Source: Anaerolineae bacterium
Lineage (GTDB): Bacteria; Chloroflexota; Anaerolineae; Aggregatilineales; Phototrophicaceae
Reading direction: 5' to 3'
NCBI GenBank assembly: GCA_022823945.1
Contig: JAJEBK010000032.1
Span: 62,001-126,000, forward strand
Length of the DNA stretch: 64,000 nt
The position numbers were made by a program, and so were the translations under genes. The notes beneath the pieces are model-generated. The model was given only the letters and a program-made list of their open reading frames with translations, did no database searches and was not told where the DNA came from. Positions 17,514 to 26,824 of this stretch are shown in pieces (position 1 is the first letter of the stretch; each line of letters starts with the position of its first letter).

Positions 17514-18806
17514 TTGGTCGCGCTGGGATTGCTGTTTGTCGCATTCCGGCGAGCAGAGCGCTGGCTGCATCAGCATATCTTCAAAGTCGGCTGGCTGTTG
17601 ACCAACAATTTTCAGATCACAACCATCCTCTATTACAGCCTCTTCTTGCCCGGCATCGTGCTGCACGAGTTGTGCGTTTGGCTGCTGGCGGGATTGCTGC
17701 GCGTGCGGGCAGAGCGCGCAATCTCTTTCCCGGCTGCGCAAGAAATCGGCGAGTTGCGCCTGAACTTCATCCGATTGTCGCCACAAGCCGGTCGCATCCG
17801 CACATTCATCATATCTTTAGCGCCACTGGCAGCTGGAATCTTCGCGCTGTGGCTGCTCGCGGAGGGCGTGTTTCGCTGGGGGACGGCGCTGGCACCACTG
17901 GATGTGGGCGGCATTGATGCGCTGGCAAGGGCGCTGCAAACCGTTGTGAGAACGGCCGACTTCTGGCTGTGGTTTTATTTGGCGTTTGTCATCGCCAACA
18001 CGATGTTCCCGGCGCGGCCCCTTCTGCAAAGCCGGCGGCACAAGGCTGTCGCGGCGCTCGCGCTGCTCTTGCTGGCGCGCCTGGCCTGGACTTTCGACAG
18101 CGCATTCAGCCTCGCGCTGCTGGCCAGCCTGGGCGTGGCGCTGCTGCAAGTGCTGGTTTTTAACTTGCTGGTCGTGGCAGCCTTGGGCACAGCCGAGTCG
18201 CTTATTGAGCGCGTGACGGGCAAGAGCGCCAGCTTCGTCGATGGCAAGATGATCGCGATGTCGCGGGAAGAAGCGCGTGCCTGGCGAGCTGAGCAACGCA
18301 GAGCCTCATCTTCCGGCCAGCCGCGCCCCAAGCCAAAGACTTTCCGCACGATTTATGATTTTCCCCTGCCGATACCAGGACCGCCAGGCAGAGAGCCGGT
18401 CAGCCGCAGAGCCGTCACAGTAGTGATGCAGTCCGCGCCCGAAGCGCCTCCGCGTCCATCCACGCAGCCACCTTCAATTGATGCTATCCGCGCCAGCGAA
18501 GATGTGCCCTTCAGCCGGCCTTTCGCGCCCGACGACGCGCTGATTGATGATGAAAACTGGCAGGACGAGGCGGACGATGTCCCGACCAGCGACGCAGGTT
18601 TCGCGCGGCCTTTTGCCAATGCAGACACTCCTCCTGCGTCATCTGAAACACCGCGCAAGCCAAATATTCCCGCTCTTCATAAAAAAGCGTCACGCCCTAC
18701 ACCAGAGCCCAAGCCCGCACCAGGCGACGAACTCACCTATGAGCCGCTGGACGACGCCGACAGCTATTTCGAGGAAGATGGTCGCTATTATGAAGACGAG
18801 TCATAA
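17514..18806 (+). CDS. Unknown multi-pass membrane protein with disordered C-terminal tail
   Basis: A 430-residue protein I do not recognise. The first ~245 residues hold about five or six hydrophobic segments. The segment FLPGIVLHELCVWLLAGLLRV carries an H-E-L triplet like a metalloprotease helix, but the second His of HExxH is missing, so protease activity should not be assumed. The last ~185 residues are Pro-, Asp- and Glu-rich and probably disordered, containing two similar VPFSRPFAPD / AGFARPFANAD stretches. The start is uncertain: TTG 17514 is the best in-frame choice after tpiA. The 3' end overlaps the convergent tagO by 19 bases. Confidence 0.65.
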   Translation: MVALGLLFVAFRRAERWLHQHIFKVGWLLTNNFQITTILYYSLFLPGIVLHELCVWLLAGLLRVRAERAISFPAAQEIGELRLNFIRLSPQAGRIRTFIISLAPLAAGIFALWLLAEGVFRWGTALAPLDVGGIDALARALQTVVRTADFWLWFYLAFVIANTMFPARPLLQSRRHKAVAALALLLLARLAWTFDSAFSLALLASLGVALLQVLVFNLLVVAALGTAESLIERVTGKSASFVDGKMIAMSREEARAWRAEQRRASSSGQPRPKPKTFRTIYDFPLPIPGPPGREPVSRRAVTVVMQSAPEAPPRPSTQPPSIDAIRASEDVPFSRPFAPDDALIDDENWQDEADDVPTSDAGFARPFANADTPPASSETPRKPNIPALHKKASRPTPEPKPAPGDELTYEPLDDADSYFEEDGRYYEDES

Positions 18807-19855
18807 TCATCGCGCAGCACGGAGAAGCGGCCGACGATGATGAAGCCAATGGCGATGCACACAAGCATGATGGCAAACGCGATGAACTTGAACATCTGGC
18901 TGGATGTAACCAGCGTGAGAAAGCCGAATACGGCGCAGATGGCATAATATCCCAAAGCGATCTGGCGGGGCGTGAACAAGCCACTATCTTGCAGGCGAAA
19001 GTGCAGATGCCCGCGGTCGCCACGGAAAGGGTTGTGCCCGTTGACCAGGCGGTTTACCATCTGCCAGCCCAGATCCATCAGCGGCAAGCCCATCACCAGT
19101 AGGATAGTCGCCATTTTCGCGCCGCCAATGATACTCAGCGCGCCCAAGGCAAAACCCAGGAACCAGGCGCTGCCACCCAGGTAGACGCGCGCCGGATAGA
19201 AATTGTGCAGCAAGAAGCCCAGCGATGCCCCGCACAAAGCCAGTGGCAGCAGCGACACGCTGGTTTGCGGCGGCAGCTGGCGGACAGCGCTGTTGAGAAA
19301 CAAGATTGCGCTGGCGATCACCGCGACACCGGCCGCCAAGCCATCCGAGCCATCCAGCAGGTTGACTGTATTCATCATCAGCACCAGCCAAAACATCGTC
19401 AGCGCGACAGTGACGACTGGCGGCCAGGGGTCGGTCTGCGCGCCTGTCAAGGGATTGTTGAAGAATTCGATGAAGATCTGAAAAGAGATCGCGATTGCGG
19501 CGGTGGCAATCTGCGCCAGAAAGCTCTGCAGCCAACTCATATCCCAGATATCATCAATCACGCCAAACATGGCGATCAGCGAGCTGCCAAGCAGCAATCC
19601 CGCCACGCGCACGATCTCGTTGGGGTCGCCGCGTTCGACAGGCAGCAACTGCGCCAAAAGCACGCCGATGATGAAAGCGGCGAAGAGCGCCAAGCCGCCC
19701 AGCTTGGGCATGGCGACAGGTTCTTGCCGTCGCCCGCCCGGCAGCGAAATGATGCGGAAGCGAAAGCTGAGCATGCGCGCCAGGGGAATCAATGCCAGCG
19801 CCGACGCCAGCGCCGCATTAAAGACCAGGACAAAAGCCAGCAGGTCGCGGGTCAT
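18788..19855 (-). CDS. Undecaprenyl-phosphate N-acetylglucosaminyl 1-phosphate transferase (TagO/WecA family)
   Basis: A 355-residue polytopic enzyme of the MraY/WecA/TagO superfamily, which transfers a sugar-1-phosphate from UDP-sugar to undecaprenyl phosphate and so starts synthesis of a secondary envelope polymer. Visible motifs: [11 protein letters not shown] after PKLGG, the acidic [21 protein letters not shown], and the cytosolic HLHFRL near residue 285 after GDRG. About ten or eleven membrane spans. The ATG at 19855 overlaps the upp stop in an ATGA, so the two genes are translationally coupled. Sugar specificity is not determined. Confidence 0.88.
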   Translation of the reverse strand: MTRDLLAFVLVFNAALASALALIPLARMLSFRFRIISLPGGRRQEPVAMPKLGGLALFAAFIIGVLLAQLLPVERGDPNEIVRVAGLLLGSSLIAMFGVIDDIWDMSWLQSFLAQIATAAIAISFQIFIEFFNNPLTGAQTDPWPPVVTVALTMFWLVLMMNTVNLLDGSDGLAAGVAVIASAILFLNSAVRQLPPQTSVSLLPLALCGASLGFLLHNFYPARVYLGGSAWFLGFALGALSIIGGAKMATILLVMGLPLMDLGWQMVNRLVNGHNPFRGDRGHLHFRLQDSGLFTPRQIALGYYAICAVFGFLTLVTSSQMFKFIAFAIMLVCIAIGFIIVGRFSVLRDDYDSSS

Positions 19856-20478
19856 GTGCCAAACATGCGGTCGCCGGCATCGCCCAAACCAGGCACGATG
19901 AAGCCGATATCGTTCAGCCGCTCGTCCAGTTCGGCGATATGCATGGGCACATCGGGATGGGCTTTGGAAAGCGCGTCGACGCCTTCGGGAGCAGCCAGGA
20001 TGCCCAGGTATTTGATGCGTGGCGCGCCCCAACGTTTCAAAATATCAATCGTCGCGATAGCCGAGCCGCCAGTCGCCAGCATGGGATCGAGCACCAGGCA
20101 GACTTGCACCGTCGGCGCTTCGGGCAGCTTGTTGTAATACTCGACCGGGCGCAAGGTCGCTTCGTCGCGATACAGCCCGATATGCCACACTTGCACAGCC
20201 GGCAGCAATTCCTGGATGCCATCGACCAGTCCCAAGCCCGCGCGCAGCACCGGCACCAGCCCGATGACTTCGCTGCTTTGCCAGCCGCTCGCCTGTCCCA
20301 TGGGCGTGTTGACGATGCTGGGCTGCAGCGCCAGGTCGACCGTCGCCTCATAACACAGCAGCAGCGCCAACTCGCGCACCAGCTCGCGGAACAGGCGATG
20401 GTCGGTGGCAACATCGCGCAGCAATGTTAATTTGTGCTTGACCAGCGGATGTGGCGAAACATGCAAGTTGGGGGGCAT
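19852..20478 (-). CDS. upp: Uracil phosphoribosyltransferase
   Basis: A 208-residue salvage enzyme converting uracil and PRPP to UMP. It starts [19 protein letters not shown], which is the family opening, and contains [26 protein letters not shown], the PRPP loop [12 protein letters not shown] near residues 128-139, and the C-terminal [21 protein letters not shown] lies just upstream of ATG 20478; the in-frame extension to 20580 is discarded. It is the first gene of an upp-tagO pair joined by a four-base overlap. Confidence 0.95.
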   Translation of the reverse strand: MPPNLHVSPHPLVKHKLTLLRDVATDHRLFRELVRELALLLCYEATVDLALQPSIVNTPMGQASGWQSSEVIGLVPVLRAGLGLVDGIQELLPAVQVWHIGLYRDEATLRPVEYYNKLPEAPTVQVCLVLDPMLATGGSAIATIDILKRWGAPRIKYLGILAAPEGVDALSKAHPDVPMHIAELDERLNDIGFIVPGLGDAGDRMFGT

Positions 20479-20515
20479 GCCAGCCTCCTTTGGAGCAGCG
20501 GCCTTCGTCAATACA

Positions 20516-20544
20516 ATTCTAGCCGCAGACCGCCCAGATTTACA
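20516..20544 (-). promoter_or_regulatory. Predicted promoter of upp-tagO
   Basis: Minus strand TGTAAA (20544-20539), 17-base spacer, TAGAAT (20521-20516), 38 bases before the upp start. The -10 is good and the -35 weak. Confidence 0.35.
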
Positions 20545-20574
20545 GCGCTGCCGCGCCAGCCAATAAAGGGGGGA

Positions 20575-20602
20575 TTGCAAGCCAATGCCTGTAGTCTATA
20601 CT
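20575..20602 (+). promoter_or_regulatory. Predicted promoter of ruvB-queA
   Basis: TTGCAA (20575-20580), 16-base spacer, TATACT (20597-20602). A start near 20609 would leave a leader of about 78 bases before ruvB. The same TTGCAA/TATACT pair occurs before hsp20. Confidence 0.5.
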
Positions 20603-20686
20603 TTGATTGCGGCAAGGCTGGGCGCAGGCTCTTTGCCAACTTTGCTATTGCGCCCTAAAAGCCATGCAGAATATGGAAGCGCGATT

Positions 20687-21721
20687 ATGTCAGCTGAAAA
20701 GCGCGTCGTCAGTGGCAGCCAGCGGAAGACCGACCGCGACAATATCGCCCTGCGCCCGCGGCGTCTGGCCGACATGCTGGGGCAAGACCGCGTGCGCGAA
20801 AATCTGAGCATCCTGATTGAAGCAGCGACGGCCCGCAGCGAGCCTATCGACCATGTGCTCTTTTATGGTCCGCCCGGGCTGGGCAAGACTTCGCTGGCTT
20901 ATGTTATCGCCAACGAGGTGGCAGGCAATATCCGCGTCACAGCAGGACCAGCCATCGAGCGCGCGGGCGACCTGGCAGCGATTTTGACGCATCTAAAGAA
21001 GGGCGACATCCTGTTCATCGACGAAGTGCACAGGCTTGGCAAAGCGGTGGAAGAGATCTTGTATCCGGCGATGGAAGACTTCGTGCTGGATATCGTCATC
21101 GGCAAGGGTCCCGCCGCGAAGACCTTGCGCCTGAATCTGCCGCGTTTCACTGTCATCGGCGCGACGACGCGGCTGGCGCTGCTGGCGGCGCCATTGCGTG
21201 ATCGCTTCGGAGCCCGTTTTCGCCTGGACTTTTATAAAAATGAGGCCATGCAACAGATCGTGTTGCGTGCGGCGCACCTGCTGGATGTCGAGATCAGCGA
21301 TGAGGGCGCGCGAGAGATCGCCAGGCGGGCGCGCGGCACACCTCGCGTCGGCTTGCGTCTGCTGCGGCGCGTGCGCGATTATGCCGAGGCGCGAGCGGAT
21401 GGTGTCATTACACTGGCTGTCACCCAAGACGCACTGGCGCTTATGGAGATTGACACGCTGGGCTTGGACGATATCGACCGCCGCATTCTGCGCATCATCA
21501 TCGAGAAGTACAGCGGCGGACCGGTCGGGCTGGATACCATCGCCGCCGCCATCAGCGAAGACAGCGCCACCATCATGGATGTCTATGAGCCTTATTTGAT
21601 CCAGCTAGGTTTCATCGATCGCACGCCGCGCGGACGCACCTGCACCCGTCACGCCTACCAGCATCTGGGTCTGCCTTTTCCCGAAGCAGCCGATGATGAA
21701 TCACAGCCGGCGCTGCTATGA
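20687..21721 (+). CDS. ruvB: Holliday junction branch-migration helicase RuvB
   Basis: A 344-residue AAA+ motor that drives RuvA-bound Holliday junctions. After [12 protein letters not shown] come Walker [13 protein letters not shown] (59-70), Walker [10 protein letters not shown], the GATTR sensor and LRDRFG. The C-terminal winged helix ends [18 protein letters not shown] 20687 has GGAAG seven bases upstream and gives the normal length; the frame is open to 20585 but that region contains the predicted promoter. The queA start overlaps the stop by four bases. ruvC and ruvA lie 22 kb away. Confidence 0.96.
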   Translation: MSAEKRVVSGSQRKTDRDNIALRPRRLADMLGQDRVRENLSILIEAATARSEPIDHVLFYGPPGLGKTSLAYVIANEVAGNIRVTAGPAIERAGDLAAILTHLKKGDILFIDEVHRLGKAVEEILYPAMEDFVLDIVIGKGPAAKTLRLNLPRFTVIGATTRLALLAAPLRDRFGARFRLDFYKNEAMQQIVLRAAHLLDVEISDEGAREIARRARGTPRVGLRLLRRVRDYAEARADGVITLAVTQDALALMEIDTLGLDDIDRRILRIIIEKYSGGPVGLDTIAAAISEDSATIMDVYEPYLIQLGFIDRTPRGRTCTRHAYQHLGLPFPEAADDESQPALL

Positions 21722-22740
21722 AAGTCGCTGATTTCGATTACGACTTGCCAGCGAGCTTTATCGCGCAGACACCCGCAGAACCACGCGATGCCGCCAGATT
21801 GATGCGTATGGAACGCAGCAGCGGCGCGATTACACATCACTATTTTGCCGATATCGCCGATATGCTCCTGCCTGGCGATGTGCTGGTGCTCAATGACACG
21901 CGCGTTATCCCGGCGCGGCTGCCTGCGACCAAAGCAGAAAGCGGTGGCAAGGTCGAGATATTGCTGCTGCGGCAATGGGACGATCGGCGCTGGCTGGCGT
22001 TGGTCGGTGGGCGCAATGTTCGTGCCGGCATGCGGCTGCTGCTGGCGGATGGCACTGGCTGCACGGTGGCTGCACGCCTCGAAAAAAGCCAGCGAGTCCT
22101 TGAATTCGACCTGCCTATCAGCGAGCGCTTGCCAGAACTGGGTGAAATGCCGCTGCCTCCCTATATTCATGCCGAACTGCAGGACCGCGAGCGATATCAA
22201 ACGGTCTACAGCCGCAGCGAAGGCTCTGCGGCCGCGCCAACAGCTGGCTTGCATTTTACGCCGGCGCTGCTGGACCAGGTCGCTGCGAAGGGCGTGCAAC
22301 TCGCGCGCTGTACATTGCATATCGGGCTGGATACTTTTCAGCCAGTCACAGCCGAGCGCGTGGTTGAGCACAAAATTCACAGTGAATTCGCGCGGCTGGA
22401 CCCGGAACAGGCGCAGGCTATCAACAGCGTCAAGGCTGCAGGCGGACGGGTCATCGCGGTAGGCACGACATCTGCGCGCACGCTGGAAACGGCGGCGGCC
22501 TGCGCGGAAGACCAGCGCTGCGTGCGGCCATTCGCGGCCGATACAGCGCTCTTCATTTATCCTGGTTATCGCTGGCGGGTGGTCGATGCGCTAATTACCA
22601 ATTTTCACTTGCCCCGCTCCAGCTTGCTGATGATGCTCAGCGCTTTTGTCGGACGCGAGCGGCTGCTGGGGGCCTATGAAGTTGCCAAAAGCCTGGGGTA
22701 TCGCTTCTATTCATTTGGCGATGCCATGTTTATTGGGTGA
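21718..22740 (+). CDS. queA: tRNA preQ1(34) S-adenosylmethionine ribosyltransferase-isomerase
   Basis: A 340-residue enzyme that transfers the ribosyl part of SAM to preQ1-modified tRNA to form epoxyqueuosine. Recognised from the N-terminal [23 protein letters not shown], the [12 protein letters not shown] segment, the central [16 protein letters not shown] and the C-terminal [16 protein letters not shown]. Length is standard. Its ATG overlaps the ruvB stop in an ATGA, a pairing common in bacteria. No other queuosine gene is in the window. Confidence 0.95.
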   Translation: MKVADFDYDLPASFIAQTPAEPRDAARLMRMERSSGAITHHYFADIADMLLPGDVLVLNDTRVIPARLPATKAESGGKVEILLLRQWDDRRWLALVGGRNVRAGMRLLLADGTGCTVAARLEKSQRVLEFDLPISERLPELGEMPLPPYIHAELQDRERYQTVYSRSEGSAAAPTAGLHFTPALLDQVAAKGVQLARCTLHIGLDTFQPVTAERVVEHKIHSEFARLDPEQAQAINSVKAAGGRVIAVGTTSARTLETAAACAEDQRCVRPFAADTALFIYPGYRWRVVDALITNFHLPRSSLLMMLSAFVGRERLLGAYEVAKSLGYRFYSFGDAMFIG

Positions 22741-22757
22741 GCGCGGCAAATTCAGGC

Positions 22758-22785
22758 TTGACTGCCAGCAATTTTCGGCTACCAT
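22758..22785 (+). promoter_or_regulatory. Predicted promoter of the ribosomal protein operon
   Basis: TTGACT (22758-22763), 16-base spacer, TACCAT (22780-22785), downstream of queA. It would give a leader of roughly 105 bases before rplU. Confidence 0.45.
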
Positions 22786-22851
22786 GCACTGCTGTCCCGC
22801 AGGAATCGGCGTGGCAGCACGAATCCGATTTTCCCCGTGAGTTGAGCCCCG

Positions 22852-22865
22852 GCGGCTTCGGCTGC
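22852..22865 (+). promoter_or_regulatory. UUCG-tetraloop hairpin in the rplU leader
   Basis: A five-base-pair stem (22852-22856 with 22861-22865, one G-U pair) closes a UUCG tetraloop, 31 bases ahead of the L21 start. It could be part of an autoregulatory leader that binds a ribosomal protein, but there is no U-run and I cannot show conservation. Confidence 0.3.
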
Positions 22866-22896
22866 GGAGAAAGCAAGCGAAAGTTGGAGACACCCC

Positions 22897-23208
22897 ATGT
22901 ACGCAATCATCCGCAGCGGCGGAAAACAATATCGAGCGGAAGTCGGCGCGACCATTGATGTCGACCGGCTGCCCAATGAAGTCGGCGAACAGCTTGAGAT
23001 CGACGATGTGCTATTGGTTGCCGATGGCGACGAAGCGCAGATCGGCGCGCCAAGGCTGGAGGGCGCGGCAGTGGCAGCCACGGTGGTCGAGCAATTCCGC
23101 GGCAAAAAAATCATCGTTTACAAATATCGTCAGCGCACGAATTACCGGCGCAAGCAAGGGCATCGTCAATACTACACGCGGTTGCGCATAGACGAGATCC
23201 GCGTATAG
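22897..23208 (+). CDS. rplU: 50S ribosomal protein L21
   Basis: A 103-residue ribosomal protein binding 23S rRNA. It opens [17 protein letters not shown], has the family's GQ-like mid-region, and ends in the basic [23 protein letters not shown] rRNA-binding tail. GGAG at 22885-22888 precedes the ATG. It leads the rplU-rpmA-rpmE operon, 23 bases before rpmA. Confidence 0.97.
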   Translation: MYAIIRSGGKQYRAEVGATIDVDRLPNEVGEQLEIDDVLLVADGDEAQIGAPRLEGAAVAATVVEQFRGKKIIVYKYRQRTNYRRKQGHRQYYTRLRIDEIRV

Positions 23209-23231
23209 ACAGGCGCGAAGGAGCAATTGCA

Positions 23232-23519
23232 ATGGCACATAAAAAAGGCGGTGGATCGTCCAGCAACGGGCGCGACAGCAATGCCAAACGGCTTGGCGTC
23301 AAGAATTATGGCGGTCAGCATGTTATCCCCGGCAACATCATCGTGCGGCAGCGGGGCAGCAAATTTCACCCCGGCGAGGGAGTCGGCATGGGCAAGGATT
23401 ATACGATCTTCGCCACGCGCGAGGGCTTCGTGCACTTTGAGAAAATGCGCGGACGCAACGGTCAAAAAAGGATTTCTGTGCATGCCCAGCATGCAAAGAC
23501 CGGGCAATCTTTGAACTAA
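23232..23519 (+). CDS. rpmA: 50S ribosomal protein L27
   Basis: A 95-residue ribosomal protein whose N-terminal tail reaches the peptidyl-transferase centre. It begins [23 protein letters not shown] directly after Met, with no Firmicutes-type cleavable extension. The segment [28 protein letters not shown] is diagnostic. The usual L21-L27 order is kept. Confidence 0.97.
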   Translation: MAHKKGGGSSSNGRDSNAKRLGVKNYGGQHVIPGNIIVRQRGSKFHPGEGVGMGKDYTIFATREGFVHFEKMRGRNGQKRISVHAQHAKTGQSLN

Positions 23520-23575
23520 ATTTCCAACATAAGCCGTTTGCGCCACTCGCAAGAGCCGCAAGCGCGGAGGACAAT

Positions 23576-24034
23576 ATGAAACAAGGCATTCACCCGGCCT
23601 GGCATGCCACGCCTGTGCGTTGCATGACCTGCGGCACAACCTGGACGACCGGCTCGACAGTCGCCTCGCTCACTGTCGAAATCTGCTCCAATTGTCATCC
23701 CTTCTACACGGGCGAACAGCGCATTGTCGATACTGAAGGCCGCGTCGACAAGTTCATGAAACGATTGCAGCAGCGCGACCAAATTCGCTCGCAGCAGGTC
23801 CAGCGCGAAGAAGAACGGACGCCGCTTGACTTGCCGCTGACAGATTTGAAACTCGGCGAACGGTACACAACAATTTTGCAAGAGCACGGAATCGCTGTCG
23901 TCTCCGATGTGTTGGATCGGCTGGGCGACGAAGGCGATGACAACAGCATCCTGGCAATCCAGGGCATTGGGCGCAAGGTCGTCAGCGATATGAAGAAGTC
24001 GCTGCGCGCGCGTGGTTACGAGCTTAGCAACTGA
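23576..24034 (+). CDS. rpmE: 50S ribosomal protein L31 with RNA-polymerase-alpha-CTD-like C-terminal domain
   Basis: At 152 residues this is about twice the usual L31 length. Residues 1-66 are a zinc-type L31: IHPAW, four Cys (16, 19, 37, 40) in CMTC and CSNCHPF, then [10 protein letters not shown]. After a charged linker rich in Gln, Arg and Glu (about 66-85), residues 86-150 read [26 protein letters not shown] and [19 protein letters not shown]. This closely follows the helix-hairpin-helix domain at the C-terminus of the RNA polymerase alpha subunit. Both halves are in one uninterrupted frame. The extra domain could contact nucleic acid; its role is unknown. Confidence 0.88.
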   Translation: MKQGIHPAWHATPVRCMTCGTTWTTGSTVASLTVEICSNCHPFYTGEQRIVDTEGRVDKFMKRLQQRDQIRSQQVQREEERTPLDLPLTDLKLGERYTTILQEHGIAVVSDVLDRLGDEGDDNSILAIQGIGRKVVSDMKKSLRARGYELSN

Positions 24035-24053
24035 CGCGCCCGCCAACACGCAC

Positions 24054-24635
24054 ATGAGGCACGAAGCTGGCAGCATAGAAGTCATCTGCGGCAGCATGTT
24101 CAGCGGCAAATCAGAGGAGTTGATTCGCCGAGTGCGGCGTGCCATCATCGCCCGCCAGAAAGTCGCCGTCTTCAAACCCCAGATCGACGACCGCTACGGC
24201 ATCCAGCATATCACCAGCCACGACGGACAGACTGTGGCTGCCATCGCCGTTGCTTCAGCGACAGAAATCTTTGAGCGCGCCAATGGCTCGAGCACCGTGG
24301 TTGCGATAGACGAAGCGCAATTCTTCGACAGCGCGATTGTGCCGGTGGTTCAGCGGTTGGTGGACGAGCACAACATCCGCGTAATCATCGCCGGGCTGGA
24401 CACCGATTTTCGAGGCGAGCCTTTTGGTGCTATGCCGGAATTGCTGTGCATCGCCGAGAAGGTGAACAAGCTGCACGCGATCTGTGTGGTTTGTGGTGGC
24501 GATGCCAGCCGCACCCAGCGATTGGTCGATGGGGCGCCAGCCGCCTATGACGATCCCATCATCATGGTCGGCGCGCAGGAGTCTTACGAAGCCCGCTGCC
24601 GATTTTGCCATCAGGTCGGGAGCCCGCAGAGCTAG
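24054..24635 (+). CDS. tdk: Thymidine kinase
   Basis: A type II thymidine kinase of 193 residues phosphorylating thymidine with ATP. Walker A GSMFSGKS is at residues 13-20, the DEAQFFD segment forms the Walker B/lasso start, and a structural zinc is expected from Cys pairs in CVVCGG and CRFC. ATG 24054 gives the usual N-terminus; a GTG at 24012 would overlap rpmE and is less likely. Neither start has a strong Shine-Dalgarno. It complements the de novo enzyme ThyX at 44.5 kb. Its stop shares CTAG with the stop of sucD. Confidence 0.92.
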   Translation: MRHEAGSIEVICGSMFSGKSEELIRRVRRAIIARQKVAVFKPQIDDRYGIQHITSHDGQTVAAIAVASATEIFERANGSSTVVAIDEAQFFDSAIVPVVQRLVDEHNIRVIIAGLDTDFRGEPFGAMPELLCIAEKVNKLHAICVVCGGDASRTQRLVDGAPAAYDDPIIMVGAQESYEARCRFCHQVGSPQS

Positions 24636-25489
24636 GCAAGCAGGTTGGGGATCGCTTCGGGGTTGTTGGCGACGCGCGCGCCAGCCGCTTCCAGCGCCTG
24701 GATTTTCTCGTCTGCGCTGCCTTCTCCACCATCGACGATTGCGCCAGCATGCCCCATCCGTTTGCCGGGCGGGGCGCTCCTGCCCGCGATGAAAGCCGCG
24801 ACTGGTTTCGTCATGGCATTCTTGATAAAGTCCGCCGCCACGATCTCGGCGCTGCCGCCAATCTCGCCCAGCAGCGCGACCTTTTCTGTTTCGGGGTCGT
24901 TCTCAAACATTTCCAACACATCCACAAATGTCGTGCCGATGACCGGGTCGCCACCGATCCCCACGATAGTCGAAATGCCGATGCCCGCGTTCTTCATTGC
25001 GAAGCCGACCTCGTAAGTCAACGTGCCGCTCTTGGACACGACGCCGACATTGCCTGGCTCGGCAACCATGGCCGGGATGATGCCCACCTTGGCTTGGCCG
25101 GGCGTCATGACTCCCGGACAGTTCGGCCCGATGAGACGGCTGCCAAGGCGCTGGCAGAATGTGACTACTTTCATCATATCGGCGACGGGGATGTGCTCGG
25201 TCAGGCAGATGATCAGCTTAACTCCGGCGTCGGCTGCTTCCATGATGGCATCGGGGGCAAAACGCGCTGGCACTGTAACCAGGCTGGTATCGGCATTGGT
25301 TGTGCGCACAGCCGCGCGCATGGTATCAAAAACCGGCACGCCCTCGAACCATTCGCCGCCCTTGCCCGGCGTGACGCCGCCCACAACTTTTGTGCCATAA
25401 GCCATCATCAGCCGGGCATGGAAACCGCCTTGTCTGCCGGTGATGCCCTGAACCAGGACCAGGGAATTGCGGTCGATGAATATAGACAT
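24632..25489 (-). CDS. sucD: Succinyl-CoA ligase, alpha subunit
   Basis: A 285-residue subunit that binds CoA and carries the phospho-histidine of succinyl-CoA synthetase in the TCA cycle. [14 protein letters not shown] lies near residue 15, NCPGVMTPG and [10 protein letters not shown] in the middle, and the active-site His in [16 protein letters not shown] near residue 226. It follows sucC by two bases. Related malate- or citryl-CoA ligases share the fold, but nothing here suggests them over succinate. Confidence 0.94.
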   Translation of the reverse strand: MSIFIDRNSLVLVQGITGRQGGFHARLMMAYGTKVVGGVTPGKGGEWFEGVPVFDTMRAAVRTTNADTSLVTVPARFAPDAIMEAADAGVKLIICLTEHIPVADMMKVVTFCQRLGSRLIGPNCPGVMTPGQAKVGIIPAMVAEPGNVGVVSKSGTLTYEVGFAMKNAGIGISTIVGIGGDPVIGTTFVDVLEMFENDPETEKVALLGEIGGSAEIVAADFIKNAMTKPVAAFIAGRSAPPGKRMGHAGAIVDGGEGSADEKIQALEAAGARVANNPEAIPNLLA

Positions 25490-25491
25490 GT

Positions 25492-26652
25492 TCAGGCTCG
25501 CTCCTTTACTGCCGCGACCGCCAGTTGCGCAGCTTGTGTCAAGGTCTGGGCGCTGATGATATTGGGGATCTGCGCTTGACTGATGATGGCATTGCCTTCG
25601 CTGGCGTTGGTGCCCTGCAGGCGAATGACCATGGGCACACTGGGCTTGACTTCATTGTAGGCGGTCAATATGCCGTCCGCGACCTCGTCGCAACGGGTGA
25701 TGCCGCCGAAGATGTTGATGAGCACACACTGCACTTTGGCGTCCGACAAGATGATGCGCAATGCCGCCGCCACCTGCTCGGGCGATGCGCCGCCGCCGAT
25801 ATCAAGAAAGTTGGCTGGGCCAATGCGGTCGGCATCGCCATAGAGCTTGGTCATGTCCATCGTGGTCATGGCCAAGCCGGCACCATTTACCATGCAGCCG
25901 ATCTGCCCATCCAGCTTGATGTAGCTGATGCCGGCTTCGCGCGCGAGACTTTCCGACTCGGGTTCGCCGCTGTCATCGCGCTGGGCAGCGAGTTTCGGCT
26001 GCCGGAAGAGCGCATTGTCGTCGATGATGACTTTGCCATCGACCGCCAGCAGCTCGCCTTCGCCTGTGATGACCAGGGGATTAATCTCGGCCAATTCGGC
26101 ATCGCTTTCGATGTAGCAGCGGTAAAGGCTCCGCAAGATATTGCCAAAGCTGCGCCAGTGCGCGCGTGGCAGGCCCATGGCGCTGGCGATGTGTGTCGTC
26201 TGGAAGCCGTTCAAGCCGAGAATGGGGTCGATGTGCTCGCGGATAATCGCATCGGGTCGCGAGCGGTTGAGCTCTTCAATATCCATGCCGCCTTCCAGCG
26301 AGCTCATAATCAGTGGGCTGCCGGCGCCGCGGTCGTTGGTGATTGCCAAATAGATTTCTTGCTGAATATCCGCGCCGGGGTCAACAAGCACTTGCTGCAC
26401 GACCAAACCTTTGATATCCATGCCCAAAATGTCGGCGGCATACCGGCGGGCTTCCTCGGCATCACGCGCCAGTTTGACACCGCCAGCTTTGCCGCGACCA
26501 CCAACATGCACCTGCGCCTTTACAACGACAGGCACGCCCAGCTGACTGGCAATTGCCGCCGCTTCGTCTGGTGTCTTTGCCACCTGCCCGTTCGGGATAG
26601 GGATGCCAAATTCGCGAAACAAGAATTTCGACTGATATTCATGCAGTTTCAA
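25492..26652 (-). CDS. sucC: Succinyl-CoA ligase, beta subunit
   Basis: A 386-residue ATP-grasp subunit that binds nucleotide and succinate. Family features: [58 protein letters not shown], and [14 protein letters not shown] with [17 protein letters not shown] near the C-terminus. Start and length are standard. It heads a two-gene operon with sucD. The LysM gene diverges from it across a 172-base gap. Confidence 0.95.
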   Translation of the reverse strand: MKLHEYQSKFLFREFGIPIPNGQVAKTPDEAAAIASQLGVPVVVKAQVHVGGRGKAGGVKLARDAEEARRYAADILGMDIKGLVVQQVLVDPGADIQQEIYLAITNDRGAGSPLIMSSLEGGMDIEELNRSRPDAIIREHIDPILGLNGFQTTHIASAMGLPRAHWRSFGNILRSLYRCYIESDAELAEINPLVITGEGELLAVDGKVIIDDNALFRQPKLAAQRDDSGEPESESLAREAGISYIKLDGQIGCMVNGAGLAMTTMDMTKLYGDADRIGPANFLDIGGGASPEQVAAALRIILSDAKVQCVLINIFGGITRCDEVADGILTAYNEVKPSVPMVIRLQGTNASEGNAIISQAQIPNIISAQTLTQAAQLAVAAVKERA

Positions 26653-26761
26653 GGCGGCTGTCCTCCGCTGCTTTGCCGTGCGGCGCGCAAAACGTAAGGT
26701 TACGCCAAAGCCGGCGCTTTCTCAAGCCACACTTCGAGGCGCGAAATGCGACTATATGCTT

Positions 26762-26790
26762 TTGTACAGATCGCTCAATGCTTGTAGACT
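26762..26790 (+). promoter_or_regulatory. Possible promoter of the LysM protein gene
   Basis: TTGTAC (26762-26767), 17-base spacer, TAGACT (26785-26790), 35 bases before the start codon. An alternative -10, TATTAA at 26790-26795, overlaps it. Confidence 0.3.
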
Positions 26791-26824
26791 ATTAAAAGTG
26801 TGGGTCGCTAGAGCAGGAGTTGGG

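Noticed and set aside
25525-26697. A 390-codon plus-strand open frame antisense to sucC
   Set aside because: Shadow frame; sucC is certain from its motifs.
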